Assembly (NCBI GenBank): GCA_035610365.1
Contig: CM069433.1
Coordinates: forward strand, 176,716,882 to 176,780,881
DNA length: 64,000 nt
Direction of reading: 5' to 3'
From: Aquatica leii
Lineage: Eukaryota > Arthropoda > Insecta > Coleoptera > Lampyridae
In this document: positions 57,005 through 64,000 of the stretch, one piece after another
How positions within the stretch are numbered: position 1 is the first letter of the stretch
Layout of the letters: each line of letters opens with the position of its first letter
Position numbers and translations under genes: made by a program
Notes under the pieces: model-generated
Seen by the model: only the letters and a program-made list of their open reading frames with translations
Told to the model about the DNA's origin: nothing
Database searches by the model: none

Positions 57005-57376
57005 ATACAGGGTGTTTCACAAATATATGAGAATTCAAACTTATGTTTTTTTAAATAGAATTTTTTTTAACTTTTGGATTTTATGTACCATTTAGAATGA
57101 AAAATGTATAACATTGTATTGCTCTATCATTAACCGTTCTAAACATTTAACGCTGAAATGCACTCATAAAATTTTTTTAATCTGTTTTGTACCATCAATT
57201 TTTGATAATAGTCAAGTTTTGAAATAAATATAATTTTTTTTAAATATTTAATTCCACGTAGAATGTAAATACTAAATGGTAATAGGTTTTATAGTCGTCA
57301 GGCGAACTATTCTTGGGGAATTGACGCTTTTATGTGAAAATAATAAATGCAGATAAATAAAAAAAACAATCAATCA
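57005..57376. other. Unassigned stretch with ACAGGGTGTTTCACAAA
   Basis: ACAGGGTGTTTCACAAA at 57007 is like the start of several arthropod repeats, but I found no matching opposite end before the gypsy LTR. No gene. Confidence 0.3.
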
Positions 57377-57821
57377 ACTAATTTATTTATAACAACTAAA
57401 ACTACGTTTACTTATTATAGAAATATGTATACTTTTAAATTGACCGAACTACTAAAATCTAATAATAAAAACACTTACACTATAATTTATGTATAACCGT
57501 TGTATAACACTTAAGATAAGATTAGATAACGTCCTCGGATTTGTTTACACTATAAGTCACGTTCACTCGATTCGGTGTACACTGTTATTTATTTAAAACG
57601 CCGCGCGTGCTAACGATACGTATTTATTTCAACTTGATAATCTTCTTAATACTGCATGCTTTCACATTCCAGCAATAACTGACCTACGATTTCCATTTTC
57701 GGCTTTTATAGACATCGGCGAATTCTTCTCGATCGTTCCTCACTTTTCGCTATATTTTCTAGAAACTAGATAACAGTTCTAGAAGGCTCTTGCATTTGCA
57801 AGTAATTTCTCGGACGTTTCA
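57377..57821 (-). repeat. 3' LTR of gypsy copy 1 (left end trimmed)
   Basis: 445 bp. Starts, on the minus strand, with TGAAACGTCCGAGAAATTAC at 57821, right after the polypurine tract AAGAAGGGGG (57825-57834). Its other end lacks the TAACA terminus present at 63569. The Pol reading frame runs 56 bases into this LTR. Confidence 0.93.
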
Positions 57822-60800
57822 CTGCCCCCTTCTTAGGCCTGTCATGTCCCAGAACAGGAGACCGGATGCGACACCGGTAAAAGGGATCGTGGCGATAGCG
57901 GCAGCTTTCTCCATTTCGGCAACTTCCTTGACCATAAAAGTAACAGTCAATGGACTTTTCCTGACCCAATACTCTCCTCGGTTGGTAACTACAGACCAAC
58001 ACTTGAACGCCTGTTCCTCGGAAGACGACCTCCAACATGTTTCGAACTGTCCTCCAATTCAATTGGTCTAAGCCACAACCAAGCTTGGGTACTGCCAATT
58101 TCTTAACATGATGGAACTCCATTTGTCTCTTGAGACTCCATAATGTTCGCCACAGATCTTTGTATAACGGCTTGACACGTGAGTATTTCTTGACCAGATA
58201 GAAAACGAAGCGTCCGTCACCACGTAGTCCTAAAACCTTTCCGACTGCCGGTTGCTGTCTTCGTAATTCATCTAGCTGTCCAAACTTCTTTTTAAACATG
58301 ACTGCAACCCCTTTGGACATGTCAAGCTCCTCGCTCACGCAATGTGCGATGGCGTAATCTTTTTGTGTCTGGAACAGGTCTTGTTGTTCCTCGGTGGTAA
58401 CTCCGAACCTAGCTTTTCCAGAACCTCCGTATAAGTTCATAAACTTTTCGAACTCCACTTCTTCGATTGGATTCCTGGTTCTGCTACTTATTACTCTGGT
58501 TCGGACCTGAACTTGCGGATTGTGGTTATCGCCAGCAAACGGGGCTAGACGATCGACGTGGACCACTTTTGGCTTGCCTCTGGGCGGTTTTCGGATGCGG
58601 TATATAACGTCGTTAATACGCTGCACGACTTCATAGGGGCCCTCCCATTGCCTTTGCAGCTTCGGCGACAAACCACGTCTCCTTTGAGGGTTATACAACC
58701 AAACCATATCGCCAGGTTGAAACCCACCATTTTGCGCCTTGACGTCATATCTTGTTTTCATCCTGTCGCTGGCAATTTGTCTGTTTTTACGAACCTCTTT
58801 ATGTACTTCGTCTAGCCTCTTTGCCAGCTTGCTGACGTAATCTTCTCCAGCGACTTCTTCTTCCGGTCTTCGTCCAAATTGAAGATCGCATGGTAATCTT
58901 ATCTCACGACCGAGCATGACACAGGATGGTGTTTGGCCTGTGCTTTCGTGAACGGATGATCGGTACGCCATTAAGAAGAGGTGCAAGTACTGATCCCAGT
59001 CTCTTTGATGTTCGGACACTACCTTGGCTAAGTACTTGCCCATTGTTCGATTCATCCGTTCAACCATGCCATCAGACTGAGGATGGAGAGGCGTTGTCCT
59101 AGTCTTTTTAATTCCTAACAGTCGGCAAACTTCTTGAAACAGCCCAGACTCAAAATTGCGGCCTTGATCGGAGTGTAATTCCAACGGAACTCCAAACCGG
59201 CAGAAAAACTCCTTTACTAATACGTCTGCGACTGTAGCTGCTTCCTGATTGGGTATGGCGTAAGCCTCCGTCCATTTCGTGAAATAATCCATCGCCACCA
59301 AGATGTATTTATTTCCCGAATCGGATTCTGGGAACGGTCCTGCGATGTCAATCGCTACTCTTTCCAAAGGGCTTCCTACGTTGTATTGTTTCATGGGTGC
59401 TTTGCGCTTTCTCGCTGGACCATTTCCTGAAGCGCAGACTATGCATTTACGGCACCATTTCATGACGTCCTCTTTGCAGTTCATCCAGTAGAATCGTTCT
59501 CGCACTTTACCCAACGTCTTCTTAATGCCAAAGTGTCCTCCTGATGTCCCATCGTGGAGATGCTTCAACACTTCGGTCACCCTGCTCTTCGGCACTACCA
59601 GCTGTAGTCTGTTTCCCGTGCCCTCGGCACTTTCTAGGGATCGCTTAAGAAGACCGTCTTCTACTATCAAGGAGTCCCACTGCGCCCAGTACGCTTTGAT
59701 ATTTTTGCCCAAAGCACTCACTTCTTCCCAGGTTGGTCGTCGGCCGCTTTCTTTCCAGTCCAGGAATAGTCTTATTTCAGGATCGTCTTCTTGTTCGCGA
59801 CGTAACTGCTCAGGTTCCCACTCATCATCAACCATAGCAGTTCTCCGGAGACATTCGACTTTTTCTTCCAGTCGCGAACAATGGCTGCAGTCCGCCGGAC
59901 ATGGTCTTCTGGACAAGGCATCAGCGTTTCGATGACTGCTTCCGGCACGGTGTTCTGTGTCATAGTCATACTCTTGCAGTCTCTCGATCCATCTTGCCAC
60001 TTGTCCTTCTGGGTTACGGAACTGCAGAAGCCATTTTAAAGCGGCGTGGTCTGTTCTCAGTAAAAACTTTCGTCCATACAAATACTTGTAGAAATGTTCG
60101 ATGGACTTAACGACTGCTAACAGCTCCCTCCTAGTGACGCAATAATTCCTTTCTGGCCTGGACAAAACCTTGCTAAAATACGCGATAACCTTTTCTTGTC
60201 CATCTTGAATCTGCGAAAGGACCGCGCCTATGGCCAGATTGCTTGCGTCAGTATCCAAAACAAACTTTCCATCTTCTCTTGGATAACTCAAAATCGGCGA
60301 AGTGACTAGGGCTTGTTTTAGTTGATTAAAAGAACTTTCGCAGTCTTCATTCCATCTAAATTCTGCTTTTTCTTCAGTTAATTTTGTTAATGGTTTGGCA
60401 ATATTGGCAAATCCGGGGACAAATCTTCTATAATAAGTGCACAACCCAAGGAAACTTCGGACCTGATGTTTGTCGATCGGTCTTGGCCATGCTTGCACTG
60501 CTCGGATTTTGTCTGGGTCAGCCCTTACTCCATCTCTAGATACGACGTGGCCAAGGTATTGGACTTCCTTCTTAAATACGTGGCACTTCTTTGGGCTCAG
60601 TTTGAGGTTAGCCCCACGTAATCGCTGGAACACTTCCTTCAAGTTGCTCAAGTGTTCTTCAAAGGACCTTCCAACCACGATCACGTCGTCCAGGTAAACC
60701 AAACACGTCTTCCAAGACAATCCGCGCAAGATGGTCTCCATCAAACGCTCGAACGTTGCAGGAGCGTTACACAGGCCGAAGGGCATTACAGTGAACTGCC

Positions 60801-62145
60801 ACAAACCAGTTCCGATCGTAAAAGCTGTTTTTTCACGATCCTTGGGTTCTAATTCTACCTGCCAGTATCCACTCTTTAAATCTAACGTAGAAAACCACTG
60901 GGATCCTGACAGGGTGTCTAGCGTATCGTCAATTCTGGGTAAAGGGTAGCTGTCCTTTTTGGTCACGTCGTTTAGCTGCCTGTAGTCTACGCAAAACCTC
61001 GTTGATCCATCCTTCTTCTTCACGAGTACCACTGGGGATGCCCATGGACTACTTGAAGGTTCAATCACGCCTTCTCTCTCCATATCCGTAATTATTTGTT
61101 CGGCTTCTTCTCTTTTCGCCAAAGGAAGTCTGCGTGGATGTTGTCGTATCGGCCGAGCGTCTCCGGTATTAATTTTATGTTTCACCACGTTAGTTCTTCC
61201 TTTGGAGCCACTCTCCAGCGCGAACACATCTTGGTACTCTTGGATCAACACTTTAACTTTAGCCAGCTGGTCTTGGCTGAGGTTTTCGCATTTGGTGGTA
61301 AGAATGTCCAATAGATGTTGTGGACACTTCTTCAGCGACGTATCTTCGTTCGACTTCACGCATCTCACAATTTGTGATACTGGCGTGCATTGGCCTACCA
61401 CGGTCTTCTTTTTTAGCGTTACAGGATCTGAGTTGATGTTTAAGATCCTTACTGGCATCGTCTTCTTTACTCGTACTAAAGTTCTGCCAACGAGTAGTCC
61501 CTTTTCAACTAAGCCGCCCTCCATTGGTTCAATCGCGCGTATGTAGCCTTCCCGGAGACTTCCATCCAGGCGTGCCATCACCACACTTTCTGTCCTTGCA
61601 GGCAGAGTCACGTCTTCACTCAATAAGACTCTCACGGCTGCCTTCTCTGACGAATGGAAAGGAATTTCTTCATTGTCGATCTTCAGGACATCGTTCTTCA
61701 TATCCAAATGGAACCCATACTTCTTTATCACGTCCATTCCCAGGATAACTTCTTCCGTGATGTCGGCTACCAGTACTTGATGGTCGAGTACTCCATTTCC
61801 CAAACCAATGGTTACTTTGACTTGTCCGTGAGTAGGTATTTCGTCGCCCGTCGCTGTTCGAAGTCGTACTGTTACTGGTGATGTCTTCTCGTTTTCCAAT
61901 AAGATGTCAGGACGAATGATGGTCTTCGTCGCTCCCGTGTCAACCAGTAACTGGACGCTTCTCCCATTGATCTTTCCATCGAGATAAATGCTATGCAATT
62001 GCTCTCTAGGCGATGCCATTTGGATTGTAACTTCCGGAGTTTGACTAGATGAGATTACTTTTTGTTTCTTTCTGCTCGCCTCGTTCCAAATTTTCGAGGG
62101 CTCTTCTAGTCCTCTTCTTAGGTTTGGTACGATGCCGTCGTACAT
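57766..62145 (-). CDS. pol: Pol with C-terminal TARG1-type macrodomain and CCCH finger
   Basis: 1459 residues in one frame. Domains: aspartic protease, LLVDTGATKT with DTGA at 69-72; reverse transcriptase ~330-520, catalytic YLDD at 484-487; RNase H ~600-740 (Asp633 in TDAS, REL, TDH, NADALSR); integrase zinc region ~862-910 (H-x-H...C-x2-C); integrase core with D933, D993, E1029 (exact DD35E spacing); GPY motif from 1169. Then come a macrodomain (~1231-1385) and a CCCH zinc finger, Cys1401, Cys1409, Cys1415, His1419. The macrodomain has DYAIAHCVSEELDMSKGVAV, GDGRFVFYLVKK and PKLGCGLDQLNW, the pattern of TARG1/OARD1 hydrolases; Lys1319 and Asp1360 align with the TARG1 catalytic Lys84 and Asp125 as I recall them. 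Compared with copy 2 one residue is missing just before Lys1319 (LVKK versus LITKK). Expression of Pol from the ATG at 62145 or by +1 shift from Gag is unknown. All visible catalytic residues are intact. The last ~18 residues are encoded in the 3' LTR. Confidence 0.95.
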   Translation of the reverse strand: MYDGIVPNLRRGLEEPSKIWNEASRKKQKVISSSQTPEVTIQMASPREQLHSIYLDGKINGRSVQLLVDTGATKTIIRPDILLENEKTSPVTVRLRTATGDEIPTHGQVKVTIGLGNGVLDHQVLVADITEEVILGMDVIKKYGFHLDMKNDVLKIDNEEIPFHSSEKAAVRVLLSEDVTLPARTESVVMARLDGSLREGYIRAIEPMEGGLVEKGLLVGRTLVRVKKTMPVRILNINSDPVTLKKKTVVGQCTPVSQIVRCVKSNEDTSLKKCPQHLLDILTTKCENLSQDQLAKVKVLIQEYQDVFALESGSKGRTNVVKHKINTGDARPIRQHPRRLPLAKREEAEQIITDMEREGVIEPSSSPWASPVVLVKKKDGSTRFCVDYRQLNDVTKKDSYPLPRIDDTLDTLSGSQWFSTLDLKSGYWQVELEPKDREKTAFTIGTGLWQFTVMPFGLCNAPATFERLMETILRGLSWKTCLVYLDDVIVVGRSFEEHLSNLKEVFQRLRGANLKLSPKKCHVFKKEVQYLGHVVSRDGVRADPDKIRAVQAWPRPIDKHQVRSFLGLCTYYRRFVPGFANIAKPLTKLTEEKAEFRWNEDCESSFNQLKQALVTSPILSYPREDGKFVLDTDASNLAIGAVLSQIQDGQEKVIAYFSKVLSRPERNYCVTRRELLAVVKSIEHFYKYLYGRKFLLRTDHAALKWLLQFRNPEGQVARWIERLQEYDYDTEHRAGSSHRNADALSRRPCPADCSHCSRLEEKVECLRRTAMVDDEWEPEQLRREQEDDPEIRLFLDWKESGRRPTWEEVSALGKNIKAYWAQWDSLIVEDGLLKRSLESAEGTGNRLQLVVPKSRVTEVLKHLHDGTSGGHFGIKKTLGKVRERFYWMNCKEDVMKWCRKCIVCASGNGPARKRKAPMKQYNVGSPLERVAIDIAGPFPESDSGNKYILVAMDYFTKWTEAYAIPNQEAATVADVLVKEFFCRFGVPLELHSDQGRNFESGLFQEVCRLLGIKKTRTTPLHPQSDGMVERMNRTMGKYLAKVVSEHQRDWDQYLHLFLMAYRSSVHESTGQTPSCVMLGREIRLPCDLQFGRRPEEEVAGEDYVSKLAKRLDEVHKEVRKNRQIASDRMKTRYDVKAQNGGFQPGDMVWLYNPQRRRGLSPKLQRQWEGPYEVVQRINDVIYRIRKPPRGKPKVVHVDRLAPFAGDNHNPQVQVRTRVISSRTRNPIEEVEFEKFMNLYGGSGKARFGVTTEEQQDLFQTQKDYAIAHCVSEELDMSKGVAVMFKKKFGQLDELRRQQPAVGKVLGLRGDGRFVFYLVKKYSRVKPLYKDLWRTLWSLKRQMEFHHVKKLAVPKLGCGLDQLNWRTVRNMLEVVFRGTGVQVLVCSYQPRRVLGQEKSIDCYFYGQGSCRNGESCRYRHDPFYRCRIRSPVLGHDRPKKGAVKRPRNYLQMQEPSRTVI
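57825..57834 (-). promoter_or_regulatory. Polypurine tract of gypsy copy 1
   Basis: AAGAAGGGGG on the minus strand, just before the 3' LTR start TGAAACG at 57821 (three bases, CAG, lie between). It would prime plus-strand DNA synthesis. It lies inside the Pol reading frame. Confidence 0.8.
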
Positions 62146-63253
62146 GGCCTATTTCATCGCAGTTCAAAGCTGTCACTCCTCTTTCCCGAAGTATTCGTCG
62201 CGCTATCTCCTCGATGCTTTCCAGTGTCTGCGCGGGTACTTCTGTAGCACAGCAGAGTCTATGACCATCTCGTTGCGATGCTTGTTTTGCTGCTTCAAAC
62301 TCCAAAGCATGCACCAAAGCGTCATCCAATGCCTTGGGTCGAGCTAACCGGAGAGTCTGCTGTGTTTCGCTGTCTCGAAGGCCGTCTACAAAGGTTTGAA
62401 TAGCCAATTGCTCCAAGAAGGTATCTGGCGCTGTAGGATACGCAAGCCGTGTTAGTCTGGCGATGTCAACCTCAAACTCTTGAAGACTTTCGGCAGCTTT
62501 CTGAACCCGACTTTTAATTTGAGCCTGGTATACTTGTTGAAGATGGGCATCCCCATATCTCATTTCTAATCGTGATATTAAGAGTTCGTAATTTTCTTGC
62601 AGGTGGTCCGGAATAGTTTGTAAAATTCCAAGCGCTTCTCCACGTAAGGACACTATTAAAGACGTCGCTTTCTGCTTGTTGCTCCAACCATTAGCAGTAG
62701 CTGCGGCTTCAAACTGCTTGTAGTAGGTTGACCATGGAACTTTACCATCAAAATTCGGTGGTACAACTTTGAACTTGTGAGTGTTTTCTTCTCGATGGTT
62801 CATTATTAAATCTTCACTCGTGACGCTTCCTTCCCCGTGACAATTCATTTGGGTCATTCTTTCTTCAAGCAGTTGTATTCTTTCTCTCAATTTTTTTTCT
62901 AGCTTGTCTTCTATGGTTCTTGATTTTTCATTTAATTTCTGTTCTAATTTGTCTTGTACTTCTTCTATTTTGTCATTCACAGATTCGCAAATTTCTTCTT
63001 TTAAGTCTAACATGTCTGCTTGGGTTTCCTCTTGAACAATTTTAATTTGATTTTCTATGCTCGTTCGTATTTCCTCTTTTAAACTTCTAGAATTTTCCAA
63101 CAACTTTTCTTCTATTTTTCTAGAATTTTCTTCCATTTTCTGAGAAGTTTCTTCCATTTTTCTATTCATCGATTCTTGACCGTTTTTTATTGATTCAAGA
63201 AATTCAAATAGCTTTACATCCATTTTAACTGCTTGCGAACGCGTTACCGGCAT
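62045..63253 (-). CDS. gag: Gag of the macrodomain gypsy element
   Basis: Structural protein that would form the retrotransposon particle and package its RNA. I place the start at 63253 (MPVTRSQAVKMD) because copy 2 shares it; an in-frame ATG 33 bases upstream is not shared. 402 residues. Residues ~10-145 are a Glu/Lys-rich coiled coil with repeated (K/S)MEE(N/T)S(R/Q)K-type units. After it comes the retrotransposon Gag region from VVPPNFDGKVPWSTYYKQF on, with YELLISRLEMRYGD and QAQIKSRVQKAAESL. Near the C-terminus, ALNCDEIGHVRRHRTKP looks like a CCHC knuckle that has lost its first and last Cys; RNA binding may rely on the following Lys/Arg cluster or on the CCCH finger of Pol. The last 101 bases overlap Pol in a different frame, offset +1. 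In copy 2 the two reading frames are continuous, and the sequences there differ by one base in an A/G-rich run (copy 1 is one base longer). Confidence 0.93.
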   Translation of the reverse strand: MPVTRSQAVKMDVKLFEFLESIKNGQESMNRKMEETSQKMEENSRKIEEKLLENSRSLKEEIRTSIENQIKIVQEETQADMLDLKEEICESVNDKIEEVQDKLEQKLNEKSRTIEDKLEKKLRERIQLLEERMTQMNCHGEGSVTSEDLIMNHREENTHKFKVVPPNFDGKVPWSTYYKQFEAAATANGWSNKQKATSLIVSLRGEALGILQTIPDHLQENYELLISRLEMRYGDAHLQQVYQAQIKSRVQKAAESLQEFEVDIARLTRLAYPTAPDTFLEQLAIQTFVDGLRDSETQQTLRLARPKALDDALVHALEFEAAKQASQRDGHRLCCATEVPAQTLESIEEIARRILRERGVTALNCDEIGHVRRHRTKPKKRTRRALENLERGEQKETKSNLI

Positions 63254-63568
63254 AAATTTAAATATAACACGAAAGTTTAAGTTCACTACTTTTTAAAATG
63301 CAGTTTTTGAATAACACAAAATTTTAATAACGATCCACTTGTTAATATTAAACCACGAAAACGAATTTAAATAATATCGCAATCACGCACTTGTTAAAAG
63401 AAAAAAAAAGTTTAAAAAACACTATTTTAACTTTATAAATAAACACGCTTATCGCGAATCTTAACAGATATTTACGCAATGTTTTTATTACGGGTGGGAT
63501 ATCAAATAACTTAATGGTATTCACACTAAAAATCGCGAACGGTTTGATACCTCAACACCTGACGCCAC

Positions 63569-64000
63569 TGTTACGTCTTTATTTATTAAAAACTAATTTA
63601 TTTATAACAACTAAAACTACGTTTACTTATTATAGAAATATGTATACTTTTAAATTGACCGAACTACTAAAATCTAATAATAAAAACACTTACACTATAA
63701 TTTATGTATAACCGTTGTATAACACTTAAGATAAGATTAGATAACGTCCTCGGATTTGTTTACACTATAAGTCACGTTCACTCGATTCGGTGTACACTGT
63801 TATTTATTTAAAACGCCGCGCGTGCTAACGATACGTATTTATTTCAACTTGATAATCTTCTTAATACTGCATGCTTTCACATTCCAGCAATAACTGACCT
63901 ACGATTTCCATTTTCGGCTTTTATAGACATCGGCGAATTCTTCTCGATCGTTCCTCACTTTTCGCTATATCTTCTAGAAACTAGATAACAGTTCTAGAAG
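63569..64000 (-). repeat. 5' LTR of gypsy copy 1 (runs off the window)
   Basis: Starts on the plus strand with TGTTACG at 63569 and is open at 64000; by comparison with the other LTR about 36 further bases are expected. Next to it on the minus strand, TGGCGTCAGGTG (63557-63568) is the likely primer-binding site, one base from the LTR edge, sharing TGGCGTCAG with copy 2. Confidence 0.93.

Larger units (their letters stand above)
57377..64000 (-). mobile_element. Gypsy element copy 1 with macrodomain, nearly intact
   Basis: 3' LTR 57377-57821, 5' LTR from 63569 to beyond the window end. Between them on the minus strand are PBS, Gag, and Pol with C-terminal macrodomain and CCCH finger. The aligned LTR segments (57377-57785 and 63592-64000) differ at one position (T at 57755, C at 63970), so the insertion is very recent. 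The outer ~23 bases of the 3' LTR (TGTTACG...) are missing at 57377, so the left edge was trimmed. Pol is one uninterrupted frame; the Gag-Pol junction has a +1 offset. No envelope frame exists. Confidence 0.95.

Noticed and set aside
57766-58458. Macrodomain and CCCH finger as a host exon or assembly chimera joined to Pol
   Set aside because: The frame is uninterrupted, the polypurine tract and LTR follow directly, and copy 2 has the same domain at another locus.
58558-62347. Plus-strand frames over the gypsy Pol and Gag, some over 130 codons
   Set aside because: All are antisense to the intact Pol and Gag; the same shadows recur over copy 2.
57377-64000. Envelope gene making this an errantivirus-like element
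   Set aside because: No third frame with signal peptide or membrane segments lies between Pol and the 3' LTR; Pol itself runs into the LTR.

Overview
This is AT-rich, intron-scale eukaryotic DNA, most likely from an insect (a beetle would fit, but nothing seen fixes the order). I found no host gene, rRNA or complete tRNA. Almost everything recognisable is a transposable element (TE) or TE debris: Ty3/gypsy and Ty1/copia LTR elements, Penelope-like elements (PLE), RTE-type and other LINEs, hAT, piggyBac, pogo/Tigger, Tc1/mariner-like and TTAA-flanked DNA transposons, a Helitron, MITEs and long inverted repeats.

Layout. 1-1905: foldback-type element with long repetitive arms. 2.1-3.7 kb: decayed piggyBac. 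4.4-10.5 kb: hAT remnant split by an RTE LINE (16-bp target duplication), itself split by a TTAA-flanked transposon. 10.67-11.24 kb: non-autonomous hAT with perfect 8-bp duplications. 11.9-13.0 kb: pogo. 14.1-14.7 kb: piggyBac. 15.1-16.2 kb: PLE. 17-26 kb: an unclassified 0.67-kb repeat in two copies, two solo gypsy LTRs, PLE pieces and an unrecognised zinc-motif gene. 28.3-29.4 kb: DDE transposase remnants. 31.2-31.9 kb: long inverted repeat. 32-33.4 kb: LINE. 33.93-38.37 kb: palindromic MITE split by a decayed gypsy element (copy 2). 38.7-39.1 kb: third solo LTR. 40.5-49.6 kb: copia element containing a Helitron (exact ends visible) and a pogo piece. 51.5-56.2 kb: PLE split by a nearly whole hAT element. 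57.4-64.0 kb: a young, nearly intact gypsy element (copy 1) on the minus strand, whose 5' LTR runs off the window.

The outstanding observation is the gypsy family. Copy 1 encodes Gag and a 1459-residue Pol with protease, reverse transcriptase, RNase H and integrase, followed in the same frame by a macrodomain of the TARG1/OARD1 ADP-ribose hydrolase type and then a CCCH zinc finger (C-x7-C-x5-C-x3-H). The putative catalytic Lys and Asp of TARG1 are present. Copy 2, an older independent insertion with its own 4-bp target duplication, carries the same macrodomain, so the fusion is a heritable part of the family. The LTRs of copy 1 differ at one site in about 409 aligned bases, so it moved recently. 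A retrotransposon carrying an enzyme that removes ADP-ribose suggests an interplay with host ADP-ribosylation. I cannot tell from the sequence alone whether this family has been described.
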